The position numbers were made by a program, and so were the translations under genes. From NCBI GenBank assembly GCA_963277665.1, contig OY728123.1, positions 628,368,915 to 628,432,914 on the forward strand: a DNA stretch of 64,000 nucleotides, written 5' to 3'. This stretch comes from Viscum album. Taxonomy: Eukaryota; Streptophyta; Magnoliopsida; Santalales; Viscaceae. Positions 22,224-36,900 of the stretch are shown here, in pieces (position 1 is the first letter of the stretch; every line of letters starts with the position of its first letter). Under the pieces are notes generated by a model. That model made no database searches and was not told the origin of the DNA. It was given only the letters and a program-made list of their open reading frames with translations.

Positions 22224-24569
22224 TTTAATATCCTGACATTCTCAATAGTTATCTCAGGTGAACTTTTTATGTGTTTTTTTGTTGTTTTTTAGTACCTTTG
22301 GTTGGTGTAATGACTTGGGGTGAGTATAGGTGTAGTTTTGAGAAAAAAAATTATGAAAAAAGAGGTTCTACACAGTTGGCGTACAATTAACAAAACTGTA
22401 TGCCCTAAACAAGGTAATTGTGTGACCCTGACAGTGAAGGTTGCATGGTTAGCGCATCGTTTACCTAAATGTGCACCCTACCTTGAAAATCACGCTTGTG
22501 GTTTTGTTTCACTTTAAAATTAGTTTTAGAATTTCATGAACCCCCAAAACACCCAATGTTCGATATTGGCCTAATATTAGATATTTTTTTGACGATTTAA
22601 AAAGTTTTTGAAGGGGTTCCAAGGACATATGACATCTATTCTTCATGATTCACATCCCGAATCAATGACTCCCCCTTATCTTGGTAATTTGATCTAATCC
22701 TGATGCATATCCTGATCATCCATCTCTCATTACTTGATAATTTTGTATAATTTTATCCTGTATTTCTTTATATGTAACGATTTTTTGATACATATAGATC
22801 AAGTATTGTGGATCTATATCTATATTGATTAGATCTTGACATCTGTGATTGTGATTTATGGATTTAGATATGGAACACATATCTATGTCATTGTGTTGCT
22901 TGGATTTTTGGGATTTCCATTGATCGGTTGTCTTTCAAAAAATTGAGGTAGGTTATCTAAAATCAAATTCTCACAGACTTGGATATCGTGAATGTATAAA
23001 AATTTGTAGAATTTGTTATATTATTTAGAAATTGATTTCATAAATTTGGTTAATTTTGTTGCAAAATTGATTTATCGATGCATTTTGGAATTAAATGACT
23101 AATTTATGAATTATTTATAATATTAAAGGGAATTCCTATTGGATAATTAAATTGGGAAAATTTATTATGAGAGTTAGGGGTTGAAATATGGATAATTAAT
23201 TAGGGGATTAATTATGTGATATTGAACTGGCTAAATTGAGATAATTAAATGTGAATTAATTATATACCTTTATATTTTGATCTAAATAATTAATTTCATA
23301 AATAATTATAAAGATTTCAGATTTCAAATTAGTAAATTAATTCTGTAAATTTAATTACTAGTTATGAGTTTTTTTACTAATTAATTGATTGGTGTAACTA
23401 TTAAAATAGAGAGTTAATTACGGATATTGGTGTTTTTAACTAGTTTTTCAGTTAGTAATGGATTTGAGGTGAGTAATTAATTATGAATTAATTATTTGTG
23501 GAAGAATGGGAACATGGCAGTCCAAAATTGAGAAGTATAAATGGTGACATTATCATTGTAATTGTGATTATAGGAATGGGAACATAGTTTTTAAAATAAG
23601 AAGTATAAATGGTAACATAGGAATTGTACTTATGGGTAATGGAATTGGATCATGGTCATTTTATTGAGAAGCAATAATGTTAACATTGTTTTATTACATA
23701 TGAAATTTTTATTGCTTACTTTGGAACTTATGTGTGAATTTAAATAATGGTAATAAAGGAACTATAACATGTGGCCTCACAAGATAACACTTTGAACTAT
23801 AGCAAGAGTCAAATCAGGTACTGATATGACATTTCACCGTTGAATACATCGACCTCCAGCATGATTCAATGTAAGTAATAAGATATGATATTACCTAGGG
23901 AACACTTCGAGCTCTGGAACTAGCCGAGGTTAGTATAGATGTATGGGTATCCCATGAACCATAGACTGAATATGATTAAATAAAAAATAAATGACCATTT
24001 CATTACTATTTATTTATGAATTGTGTTATTTTCCTTATAGAACGGCATACACTATCTTTTTACTAGACTTATTTTAGACACAGTTTGTGGTGGCCTAAAA
24101 ATTTGTACTCACACCCTACTTGGGATACCAGATCAGTACCTGAATTGAATGTATTCTTGTACGACAGGTCAAGGTGTTAGATTATTGATTGGGTTTGGAG
24201 CTTGGATAAGGGAACCAGACGTGGTTTAGGACCCTATTTGGAGTGGTTAGTGACTTTATTTTTTAGTTTCATTTTAGGCACCTTAACACCTATATTGTCA
24301 TATTATTTTTTGAATTTCAGTTCATAATTTTACTTGATATTTTGGTTATCTTATGAAATTTTTATTAATTTCATTATGTATGCTTCCGAATTTTTATCAA
24401 TTTCTGCTGGTGTTTTACTCTGATGAAAGAGGGTATAGTCTCCCCATGGATGACATACCAGACCTGTAATACAATTTGGTTACCTCTAGTGTATGGGGAG
24501 GTGCTCCTGAGGTCATGTTACCAACCATCTTGAGGCATTATCAGATGGCTCCCTAGTTAGGACGTTACA
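22224..24569 (+). repeat. 3' LTR of element A
   Basis: Starts TTTAATATCCTGAC, a decayed TGTAACGTCC, and ends GGACGTTACA at 24560-24569, which gives the expected short inverted termini. The position just after integrase and a polypurine-like stretch supports the call. Length is about 2.35 kb. No coding region is present; the 65-codon frame at 22320-22517 has no family signature. Confidence 0.72.
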
Positions 24570-25690
24570 AAAATATATAATTGAATGATTCACAATTATC
24601 ATAATATTTAAAATAAATCAAAATACCATTTATAAAAATCAACCTTTATCAAACTTCATTAAAAATCTTTTAAGCATTTGTTTTCATCAAATTATATGAT
24701 ATGAAATTTGTTATAACTATTTCTTAATATCCAATAATTCATGATCCATACTTATATATTAAAAAAATAATACATACCTAAAAATAGACATAATGTTCTT
24801 CCATTATGTTAGTGATATCCCCATTATCTTTCAATATGAATTCCATATATCACAAAAATAAACATTCTTGTCCTTGGTGATATTTCAATTTCACAATGAG
24901 ATGCATATGTTGATATTTTGAAAAATAATAATTAGGATTACAAGATCAATAGAAATTTTGATAAATGAAAATTTGTCAAGTAGATCAAGTCGTTTCTTCA
25001 TGTGATTCGGAGGTTAAAAAATAATTCGAAATCATTAGAAATGTACATGGATTTTCAAATAAATTTCCTCGGAGTGGATTTTGAGGTACGCTATAGGGTT
25101 GGTTGGTGCTATTATTGGGATTCAAGTGTAACACATAAAAATGCTTTAAAAATTGGGTTAATTCACACGAATTATTTAAAAACACATATGAAAAATATTT
25201 TTTCAAGATCATGTTGACTATGTTTTCTATAAGGGATAAAACTTTTGATTGATATCATTTTAATTTCATCTAGATAAAAATTAATTAATTTTTATAGAAG
25301 AGTACCATTAATAGATGAAAAGTTTTTCTACATGTTAAAATGAAAGTGATCCTTATAATGAATGAACACATGGAATTTATATATTACTCTAACCATAAAA
25401 TCCATAAAAATTACCATAATTACATCAAAATTAACTAATGTTTCAACCTCTTTGTTTATCTCTTAACATTACACTTACATCATTTAAAATTTAACATCAT
25501 TCTTCAAAATTAATCATTCACTTTAACATATGGTTTATATATACCAAAATCCTATTTTTTTCCCAAATCTCATTAATCAGGTTAATAAAAAATCAGTAAA
25601 AACATCAAAAAAAGAGTTTATAAGCCTTTGAACTTTTGATCTACCTTAAACATATAAAGACATGACGGTAAAAATAATTCATAATATAAC
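24570..25690. other. Unassigned AT-rich sequence
   Basis: Lies between the 3' end of element A and the first minus-strand long LTR. It is very A+T rich, with no motif or terminal repeat I can identify. Overlapping short frames on both strands at 24985-25217 have no family signature and are probably chance. Confidence 0.4.
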
Positions 25691-28600
25691 CTCACATGAA
25701 AAAAACCTAATATAAAATGTTTTATAAACCCTTAAATGATATCAACTATAAAGAACGAACCTTAAAAATTACATAATATAGGGTCTCTAGTCTCGACAAT
25801 GTTTTCTTTAGTTCCCAAATATGTTTTAGTTTTAGAGTTATAGATAATTAGATCATAAATCAAACATAAATATACCTTATATTTAAAAGATGAAACTTCT
25901 ACTCAGTATCCATTTTCATCACTATATAAAAATTATAAAGTAAAACACGATTTAATTTCATGATAAATCAACATAACATTAAATTTGATTCCCTATATTA
26001 TCTTACCCATCCTTAAACTCATTGAAATATATTCTAAAAACTTTTGATGACTAAAATAATGTTAAAAAGTTGCATAAAAAGGATAAATATAATAGTCCAA
26101 CAAAAAACCAGAAATCCCATAGAATTTTTACCATTACCACAGTATTTTTTGGGTGATAAAATCATTTTCACATGAAAAACACACAATTTTTTCTCAAAGA
26201 AAGTAGTTAAAACCCATGTAAAGAAATTTACAACTTCCAAAAAAAGAAATAGAATTTCATTTCGAACCCATTTCTGAAATAACTTGAGATCAATGAAATC
26301 CGTAGAATAAACCATCTAGTGTCTCCCCCCTTCATTATTACCCATACAAGTAACATTAACCAATGCATTGGAGATCTATAATGGGGCTCAGCATTTTTAT
26401 AAGTTATATAAGGAACAACTTTATCTCATGGGATATAATATGGTTATACCCACCATTTAAACATTATTTTTCTCACCAATTTCCCATATATAATTCCCAT
26501 GTACAAAATCATGAGTAAAAAATTTCAGTCATGGAATTTTTCTTCTTAAAACTATGGAAGGACACTTTACACCTATATGAAAAAAAAACACAGGGATATC
26601 AAAATAATATTTCTGTTAAAAAATTGAGAACTAATATAACTAGATTGAAATGAAGGATAGTAATTCATATAAGAAAAAATGAAATTTTTTGAATTAAGTG
26701 AAAAATAAAACAATGGTTAGAGTGAAGATAATTTTTTTTCATTGTACACAATAAAATAGAACATTCATTTAATTTTTTGTAAATAAATTCATAATATTAC
26801 ATAAAAAGATTCCTTTTGAAAACCATTTAAATGAAGTAAATGAGTATTGAAAATTTTATTTATAATAATATTTTTTCTAAATAAATACATCCATACATTT
26901 TTTTATTAATATTTATATGGAATAGAATGATAATAAATGGAATCATTACAAGGATATTTTTAAAAGAAAGTCTACTTCCTTGAGTCTAACTCATCATGTA
27001 CACAATTTATGTAACTGAATAATTTAGTTATGTTAATTATTTACCATTTTAAGAACATTTTTAATGTTTTTATCATTTTATTACTATTTTAGGATAAATT
27101 TCATAATCACTGAAGCTCACATTATATATTCCCACAATATTCAGATTATATGTCCAAACTGACATTAGTATGTTCATGATGGACCAAGTGGTCAATAATA
27201 AGTCACCTCAAGAATAATAATCATGAAGTAATCATCTTTTTATATATAAATTGATCTTTTAAAATAAATAATCAATTATAGTTATGAAAATAAACTACAT
27301 TATGATCCTGGAGACTATAGGACATACATATGTGTGACTACTGTTTCACTTTTTCATGGATAATTATGGAATTAAAGTAAAATATATTTTATAAATAAAT
27401 AATGATAAATATATCTTAAATACTATATTTTATTTTTAAATATACTTGTATATATAACATCCATGTTATTTGGTGATGAAAAATTAATTAAGTTTCTTTT
27501 TGGAGGTGGAAGTCCACATGTACACATGAATGACATTATCATTTTTCAGTGAAGCGGATGGTAAGAAAATAGTTATTATTTTTCATTAAAAAATGATAAA
27601 TATTTCATGAATTATATAAATATAAATATATATAATATCAATTATTATAACCATCCATGCAATGTGGTGATGGAATACCAATTATATCAATTCACAGGTG
27701 ATAGTCCATCATACACATGAATAAATGATATCCTTCCCATTTAATAGATAGTGGATATTTATATGGGTTCTTATATAAACATAATAACATATAATTATGT
27801 TTAAGTCACTAGTTTTGTTATATTATCATGTTTAATAATTATTTTAAGGAGGTGTGACAATAAATAAAACAAAATGATGCTATTTTAAGAACAACGCAAC
27901 TTCTTCGGACAAAATGTGATTATTTATAACAAAATACCTCCAAGGATAGTTTTCCAAAACAAAACAATCTCTCAAAGATGTGGGTAGGGATTTAAGGATG
28001 GTATGTTGGTAGGTGTTCTCAAAATAAATTTTTCATGATGTTTGATGAAGTGAGAATAAGAGTTTACCATATATAATATATGGGAGGTGTACTCCAGTAT
28101 TTTCTTAAAATATTGAAATAATGTAAATTATATTTGATTTTGAAAGGGATAAAATTGATAATATAAACAAATAATATGATTATTTGAATTTATCATATCA
28201 TTCAATAAAATTTTTAAAAGTTTGTATCATATTTTTACCCATATAGTTCTTTTTGACCCTCTATTAACCCTTTTAAAAATTTTGATGATATTAATGTTTC
28301 TTACTCTTAAGGGGCTAATAGGGTTACGATAAAAGAAAAAATGATACAAATTTACAAATTTTTATTTTAATAATGTATATAAAATTAAAATTACTATAGA
28401 TAACTTTTGTATGGAATTTTAATCATTTTATAAAAAATTATTTATTATAAAGTTTATTTATTTTCAATATTAGGACTATTTATTTAGTTTTATTTTTAAA
28501 ACAACCCAACCATGATGGATTTTTATATGGATTGATTTATTTTTTTTAGAGTTTTCATTCTTTCTATAAAATTGGGAATGAAAAAATAGTTGAAATTTTA

Positions 28601-29930
28601 TAATTATTTTTTGTGTTCTTAAATAAGTATAATTAATTTATCTAGTGCTTGCCCAATAAATTTGCCAGTGTTTTTTATGAATTTAATGTATTATTTTCTA
28701 AAAATATTTAATAAAAACTATCATTTTAAAAATTAATTTGTCTTTAAAATATATATTTATAAATAAATATATCCACTTTCTATAGATATGTCATAAAATT
28801 TGATGTGATAAAATAATGGGAAAGGAAATTTTGACTTTTCTTTATATATATTAATATGAAATTCAAAATCATGGCCAAAATAAAAAAAACCATATATTTG
28901 AATTCTGGATGATTATAGATAATATATACTCATCCATTTGAATTAGGGTATGTTTTAGGGTTAATTTTAATTCTTCACCACATTATTTATAACCATTAAG
29001 AAACCCATATTAACTTTTTTGTTGTAAATTTTTTTCCTATGATTATTATCTATACTATGAAAAAATAAAATGGTCTGATTGAACAAATTTCATCCTCAAA
29101 ATTCTACATATGAAATCCACTTTTCATTATTTAAAACACATAAGTGGTAGAATTTAATTTGAAAAAAAAACATAAAAACAAGATGAAAACCGGTTTTTCA
29201 TATAAATTCTGTTTCAAAAGAATAAAACATTTTTATTGTAAATTCAAGTATAAAAATCTTTTGAAACCCCATAAATGGATTATTTTAAATAAATAAGGAC
29301 TAATTTGATTATTTATATGATTAAAAATTAATATCTACAATGTATATACTCGAAAATTAATGTTTTCGAATAAAAATATGTATTGTTCACTATACATTGA
29401 AAACTCATAATTTTTATAAAATAGTCAAAATTTCACATTACGATATTTCAAAATGATAATTTGAAAAAATATTTTCATTTTGTAAGACAAACATTATACA
29501 AATTCTATAAATTAATTTTTAAATTTTCTCACTAAAATCAATAAAAATCATTTTTATTGAAAACATATATTTGAACCATAATAATGGGTTACTGAAAATT
29601 GAGTGACTATTTTATAAGAATTTTTCAGTAAATTTTTATTTTTTAGGATCTATTTATAAATTTCCTAAATTAGTCAATCATATTCAAACATTCCCATTTA
29701 ACAACTATGTTATAATTTTAATAATAATATATCACGATTCATTTAGGGTCGGTGTTGCGTTCCATATATGCTATTGAACGTATTTTTTTAAATAATGTTG
29801 GGTTACATTAATGAATTAATATTTTTGAATATGTCATGGGAGGAGGAACAATTTAATAAATGAGGTTGGTGGCAAGCTTTTCATTTTTCAATGTTATAAA
29901 AAAAATTAAATATATTTGTTTCAGAGATGT
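25690..29930 (-). repeat. Old minus-strand LTR of the array B family (C1)
   Basis: Read on the minus strand, landmarks follow the order of the young LTRs. GTTGCG../..AACACC dyads lie near 29750, a splice-donor-region match (CAACTTCTTCGGAC) near 27890, and three decayed hairpin modules at 27305-27730. The AATGCATTGG block lies near 26365, with TATCTCATG near 26432. Edges are estimated from these distances: the right edge near GTTTCAGAGATGTACC (about 29920) and the left edge at about 25.7 kb. Divergence from array B is high. Whether it is a solo LTR or the outer LTR of a longer array is discussed in the findings. Confidence 0.72.
27305..27730 (-). other. Decayed hairpin modules in LTR C1
   Basis: Read on the minus strand, three stretches align with modules 3, 2 and 1: near 27305-27352 (AAACAG..CACATATGTATGTCC..AGTCTCC), 27497-27540 (ATTCATGTGTACATGTGGAC..CCACCTCC) and 27680-27730 (ATTCATGTGTATGATGGAC..CACC). 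Most CpGs have become TpG or CpA and the stems are largely lost, but order and spacing are kept. Confidence 0.72.
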
Positions 29931-32900
29931 ACCCAAAATGGATAATTCCAAAACAATTGATGAGATAAAGAAAAAATATTTCCATAAAATAGAAATTAGA
30001 CATGACTTGTTGTTATTTTTACCCTTATCATTTCAATTTAACCACTGGTAAACATATTTTTACATTAACAACGACAACATGAATTTACAGTTTTTCTATC
30101 ACTATGACCAATAAATAAGATAAACATACTACCCAATTATATTTATAATTATCCAAAATATTGATTTAATTTTATAAAATTAAATTCAATGTATTATTAA
30201 AATTTAAATTAAAAATTTCATGTAATCTTGTGGAAAAATGGGTTTATAATGAAAAGTTCTTACTATGTATTAAATTATTTTATGTCAAAATTCAACATGA
30301 AATTGATTCCAATGAGATAATTTGGACAAATAATATATAGTTCAACCTAATATGATCTTACACCTATTTTAAAATAAAATTTAACTATGTATATACTTTA
30401 AATAAAAAACTACTTTTAATAAAAAATCATTATTTGTCACAATTTATTAAAATATAATTTTTTCATAAATGATTTAATAAATGAATAAATGAATAATTTT
30501 TATATTTTTATTTTTAAAATTATTTTCGTTATTGTAATTATTTCATATATTTTTTTAAAAAATTAAATCAATCATGCAAAACATGATGATATTCTTTATA
30601 GAAAAATAATGTTTTTCGCATAAATCTACATTTATTATTATTACATGGATAGAAAAAAACATGAGAGTTAATAAATTTTATTTAATATATATTATGTTAA
30701 TTTAATTAATATAATTCAAAATAGTTAATATTTACATTTATTAAGAGAAAATAAACTTCTTTTATAAAAAAAAATATTCAGAAAAATAGTTCTTCGCCTT
30801 AAAAAAATTGTTATAATTTATAATGAAATGATAGAAACTAAATTTATTTTAATCATGTGTAATCTTTATAAGTTTTGTAATTTAGTTTTTTGTATTAATA
30901 CACCCTAGTTAATTGATATTTTATAACAGTACACTATATTATAATTATTTTCAAATTGGGGTTGTGTGTATCAAAAAATATCAAGGAGATTGAAGTTATT
31001 TAAAAATAAAAATCTCTTATATTCTCGTGGTGTTACAAATATTCTCATATGTTAATATTCTGATCACTTGTTATATTTTATGGAAATTAGCCATCCTTAC
31101 CCTTTCTGAGCGTCTGAACTCACCGATTCAAATCCTTCCATTTCCCAATGTAATAAAGTAAATTAATACATGTGGTATGTCTAAATTAATATAAAGTGTG
31201 AATAATTTTAACATATGTTGATTAAAATATATATATATATAATATTTATTATTTATTTGAAAAAAAAAATATGTATCCATAAATAAAGACATGGGTTTGT
31301 TTAATTAAGTGTCCAGGTTTTCCCAAATTCATCAAAAGAAACAAGACCTTTCAATTCTCGATTTGTTTTTGTTTTCAAAATCATTAGGAACAAATTTATT
31401 AAATGATACAAGTTGAAATGTTAGCTCACTATTGATGTATATTTTAAGTAATATAAATCATGTTATCATTGATGAAATAGTAATGGGGGATAGATATTTC
31501 CAATGGGATAAAAAATTTATAGTTGAAGATTCTTTTGCTTCTATAATTTCCCCTAGAAAATCCCTAAAATATATGTTTATTAAAAACTATAAATAGAAAT
31601 AATACAATATAGGTTTTTATAAGAAAAAATAATATTTTCTATAATTTTTCTATTCTATATCAAAAACATTATGGCATATAGCTCTGATGTTACTAAAACA
31701 TATCATCATAATGCCACTATACACAAAAACAAAAATAGTAATCTTTTTTAAATTTCATTGTTTTATATTATGTGGTTCCTATGATTTAATGAAATTATTT
31801 TAAAAATTATACCTCTCCTTGAAAAAGAATCATTTTCTATAACCAACCACAATTATTGTAATTTTAATTTTTTCATCTTCACAAAGTAATAAAACCAAGG
31901 GTTAAGAACTAAATATAGGTTCATTCAAAAATCATATAGAATATAATAATATGGAGGGCACAAAAAATATATCCTTAGTGCTGAATGCCCTATGTTGAAT
32001 AAGGAAAAAAAGCATAACAGGTAGAATTTTTCACCACCTCACATGATTCTTTAAGATTGTACCAATTGTTTAATGTCCATGTAAAATGGTGTAAGCTCAT
32101 GTCTTGTAGATTCTAAAACGATTTTACGTCAATTATCATTATAATCATTTATCATCCATCCAAAGAGTGGGAAGAGAATTATAAAACATAAACATCTTCC
32201 TTATATAGTCTCATAATGAAGGGATGCATCAAATATATCATTTTTCTCCCACCATTACTGAGATACTAAAAAACAAATAAATTAATAGAATCCATGAATT
32301 TATGCTATGATTTATCTATATAAAATAAATATATGAGCATACTATGAAAAAAGTTCAAAATCCTCAAATCATCATGAATCATACAAAAAGCGTTTGGGTG
32401 ACCCATTCCACAATAATTTGAAGATGACAATCATTATCATTCATATAACCCTATTTTTAAACCTCAAAACCAAATAATATTACCTAAAAATTCAATTCAA
32501 TGTAAATACTATTATTAGAATAAAATGATTCATCATGAGGATAAAATATACACACAACTAAGAGTAAATACCAACTTCTACTATTGTATCATAAACAATT
32601 AGGATCCCTAATTACCAAATACACTTAACTACCCATGATTATATTTTATAATACCATACTATTCAATTCCAAATGAATTATGGAATAATCCCCTCCTTTA
32701 TGGGAATTCATCTATTGGTAAATTATAGAATACTATATTCCAAATTATCCCAAATATTATTATTCCATAAAGGGGATATCATGTGAATATATATCGAAAG
32801 GCTAGTAAAACTGAATAAGAAATAGATAATTTCATCAACAAAACCAAACCCCTAAGGACAGTTTCACATAACTCAAAAAAATTAACTATTCACCAAAATA

Positions 32901-33900
32901 GATATTATGGGTTTATGATACCACTCCACTGTTCCACTGAAGTCACCGAATTCATTATATCCTGATTAGGTTTTTACAATATTTTTTTTCACAAAATAGG
33001 TAAAATAAATAAATAATAATCTAATTATGATCACCCTTAAATTTAGATTGGATGGGGGTGGAATCAACTAATTCTAAATAATATTTAAATTTATAATATT
33101 CATAAGATTTTATTGATTATAATGAAAAAACATCACTATGAAATATGTGACTTAAAAATGATTCTTAAAAACTATCCTTACAATATAATGTATATATACT
33201 AAAACTATAAATACACTCAATATCTTAGAACCATTAGTTGGGATAGATACAAAGATCCCAAATAAAACTCTCCACGAAATTGTATTCTAAAAAAGAAACT
33301 TAACCACTAACAGTTCTATGATATATAATTTTAAAAAGGAAAGAAAAATATAATTTTTGAATGATTCTAATACTATAATTCAATACACTATAATGGTAAT
33401 ATTTAGATATAAACCTTGATAAAATAAACACTATTAGTATATAATCCACCAAATCGGAACGTGATATGATCTTTTATTTTAGGTTTCCTATAATAATTCC
33501 TACAAATGATTTCTCTACTGAAGAATAATTTAACATTTATTTCAGGAAAAATTGATTTCCACCATGAAGTGGAGTTTCTAGCTATAACAATATTTCAAGG
33601 ATATCTACAAATATCATCAAATAAACTAGTAGTAAATAAAAAAGAAAAATTGATAAATTTATGTACATAATAATAATAATATGTGAGGAAAATATTAATC
33701 CCATCATTACAATGTTTGTTACCACCTTCACTACATCATCCTCCACATAGAACAATCCATAATCTGACCATTATCACTCCCAGTATAATGAGGATTACGT
33801 GATGGTAGAAAATTATTATTTCCCAATTTCTTTTACATATCTCACAATTTGTATATAAATAACTCCTCTATATCACATCAACATGTCACTGACTCAATGA
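29931..33900. other. Unassigned AT-rich region between minus-strand LTRs
   Basis: About 4 kb of very A+T rich sequence with no convincing coding region. Three weak signals are present. A PPT-like stretch adjoins C1 near 29925-29950. A reverse-complement primer-binding-site-like ATGATACCACT lies at 32915-32925. A gag zinc-region-like stretch on the minus strand lies near 32030-32060. They would fit a decayed internal region of the same family, but each is weak. Confidence 0.35.
31075..31170 (+). repeat. Forward-oriented LTR-like fragment
   Basis: TTACCCTTTCTGAGCGTCTG and AACTCACC, followed by a pyrimidine-rich stretch and CCCAATGTAATAAAG, resembles the forward LTR region at 6750-6808 (TTACCCTTACTGAGCATTTG, GCTCACC, CCCAGGATATAAAG). 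Its orientation is opposite to the LTRs on either side, so it may come from another plant gypsy element sharing this common motif. Confidence 0.4.
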
Positions 33901-36900
33901 AATGTTATAAATTTGTATATATAGAATAATTTTATATCAATGAAATCCTTTCTGTGGAAGTCCATCAATAACAATACTATGAATTTCAATTCGAATTAAT
34001 TATCTTGATTATATAATCTGGTGGATTCAATTTGAAATCTATATATTGTAAAATCCCACCCCAGGTAACTATTATATGTTAGGTATATATTATAGGTGTG
34101 TCCCCATTAAAAAAATCTCATATTAGTGTCCCTACTCATCTACAAAATAAATTTAACTCCACCCTGAATCAGGCTCAGTGAGTTCTTTATCCACAAACCA
34201 AAGTAGAAGCATATTCCCTAAATGAAGTGGGACTATACCATTGTTGGTTTAGATAAAAACAAACCAACAAATCACCACACCATGAAAATTACATGAATCC
34301 CAAGAATCCTTATCTTGTTGAAAGATGTATGAACCCCATAATTATCTTAAATCTCGTACATCAATTAATCATATAACATATTTGACTATTCATTCCATGA
34401 AATCTCAAAAGTAGTCTATAACTACCAAACACATAACACATGTAGAACACATGTAGTGTCTTTCATTTAAAAAACTACTATATTCTCTACAAAGAAGGCT
34501 TATAATAAAAATAACTACTCTAAATAATTCACCATATTCCTAAGGTAATGATATTTCACAATCAATCTCAAAATGTATTACATATCACATAAATGTGAGT
34601 GGCTTAATAATTGATATGATAAATATACAACATTACCATGAAATAAAATATTACTATCAATTGGTAGGATCCTGAACAAGGAAAGAAGGTAATAAAATAA
34701 ACATCATGATTTTACACTAAATGGGTCATGTACCTATTGAATTATAACCCTAAATAATTGTGATATGGTTTTAGTTAAAATATAATTTTACCAATGCCTT
34801 GGAAAAATGATAGATAGACCCACAATAATATTCCCAAATGTATGATAATTGAACTTAGAAACCTCTGAGAATAACTTCATATATTTTCAAGCATAACATC
34901 TTTAGATAAATACTTCTAAAAACTATACCTAAGACTCTAAGTCCATATATATATTTATATATGAGCCAAACCATAAGGAAAACATCTAATCCTTTAATTA
35001 GTATCTCTTTCAACACAAATATCCCCTCTAATGAGTTATTGAATGGAAACTATAACTAGGGAGGTTTAAAACAAACTTGTGAACTCAAAATATGACATGT
35101 GATAATGTAATGTTATTTTCGATATAAAAAATAGTAAAATATTACAATAAAGAAAATATTTTTAACAACTAAATTTTTTTAAGGAGATATTGGTATGTCA
35201 ATGTGAATTACAATTAAATAAAGTAAAAATGTAGATAGAGAAATCCATATCAAGAACTCAATAACAAACATGTAAAACTGACTCATGATATTTAATGAAA
35301 CCTTATATCTAGAAATTAATATGGAATATACTACAAATATAACATTATCAATATTGAATAATATACTAGAGAAAATTAATAGATCCTCTAATGCAATACC
35401 TCCACATCCATCCATGTCATTTAAAATTTTTGCAAAATCTATATAAAAAATGTGTTGTTATGATTCCAGTGCCTTGACATTATAACCATTACAAATTTAG
35501 CACCCTAAAAAAAATTAAAGATGAAATATTAATTCAGAATCATTCTATATATGATACTGTATTTATTAAATTAATATGGAAACAACATTATAAGAGGAAT
35601 TAAAAGAAGAAAATAAATTGAATTGGATTGGAAAAACAATTACCTCTTCTTCGTTGGACATGCTTTGGATCTCCTCTTGAGGAAACAAGGTATGGTATTT
35701 TTGGGAGATCGGGATCTCAAAATATTAACTATGAATTTTATATTAGAATTGGTAAGGGTTTGGTTGAGCTATTAGCCTCAAGTTAGTTTGTGGATTTGAG
35801 GGATTGGGTGCTTTTTTATAAGATAGGGGAGGGGAACAATAGGAAAATCATAAAATTTCAATATAAGATAAATTTATTTTTGATTTAAAATATTACAAAA
35901 TTAAATTTGTTTGAATATATGATGATTATGGGTCTAAATCATATAAAGCAGTGTTTTTTATATAGGTTTAAGTTATGTTATTAAACATAAAATTTGGTTT
36001 AAACCCTTAGTTAAAACCTTTAACTCTTACCATGACTATATATTTTTAATCTTTAGGGACAATATAATTACTATAAGACGCCAAAATAACCCAAACTGGA
36101 TCATTGATGACATATTTAACCTTACTATTATATTTGTATGAATTAAATATTTTTCTGAATTTTATATCATTTAATAAAAAATTATTTATTTTAAGGTATA
36201 ATTTATGTCAATTTTGATACTATTTATAATATTTCTTTAAACAATTATCATAAAAACATGATTACTTAAAACTAAAAAATATAATATTTCAAGAACATGT
36301 CTAAGTTATCAATAAAATTATTATTTGTCATTAATTATTTCAATTTATATTTATTTTGATATTTTTAATATCATTTACTTGATATTTCTAATAATTAAAC
36401 AATTACTTCATCGTTATTAGACAATCCATTAATGAAATTATTTATCTTCTAAAAATAAAAAATAAAACATATGGATGAAGATAAATATATTATATTTCAA
36501 ATGAATATTTATAGTGATATTTATTTTATGATTAACCCTATATTAAAAATGATTTATTTTTCGAAATTATGAGTATGAAAATTTTATCATGTCTTTAAAT
36601 AAAATATAATAATATCATATACATACCTAACTGAATTAAAAAAGCAATAATTTCATACTGCAGTTTATTTTACTTGAATAACATTTATCAAATTAAATTA
36701 AGATAAGTGTTAGGGTAATTTTAAAATATTAAAATATATTTTTTACCTTTAATTACTCAATTTTCAATTAATAGTGATAAATAAAAAATAATGAATTACT
36801 ATTCCCAGAAAAAATAAGGTGATCCTATTAGAAAAAAAATCATAATGAATACAACAATGGATATCTATTTTTCTAAATTTAATTCACATAATTCAGTAAA

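Larger units (their letters stand above)
1..24569 (+). mobile_element. Old Ty3/gypsy element A, split by array B
   Basis: Degenerate gypsy retrotransposon. In order on the + strand it shows a gag core, an aspartic protease with a DTGSS motif, reverse transcriptase, RNase H, an integrase zinc region and core, an integrase C-terminus, a polypurine-like stretch and a 3' LTR. The 5' LTR is mostly outside the window. The element is interrupted at 2791/19769 by the younger array B, so its own sequence is 1-2791 plus 19769-24569. The domain order PR-RT-RH-IN identifies Ty3/gypsy. The integrase tail and the 3' end resemble the plant Tekay/Del chromovirus group, which is my inference. Stops and frameshifts occur throughout and no domain can be functional. 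Confidence 0.88.

Noticed and set aside
26034..26315. 93-codon minus-strand frame as a gene
   Set aside because: It sits in the decayed LTR C1, is hydrophobic because of AT-rich codons, and matches no retroelement or host motif.
32104..32140. TGTAGATTC.. as the 3' edge of LTR C2
   Set aside because: Only the first six bases match the TGTAGAGACCC terminus convincingly, and it would make the LTR about 5.6 kb, so I preferred about 33.9 kb.
33225..33275. Match to the CCTCCAATGCATTGG / GGTCCC block as an LTR C2 landmark
   Set aside because: The similarity is short, and its distance to the TATA region is about 700 bp longer than in LTR C3.
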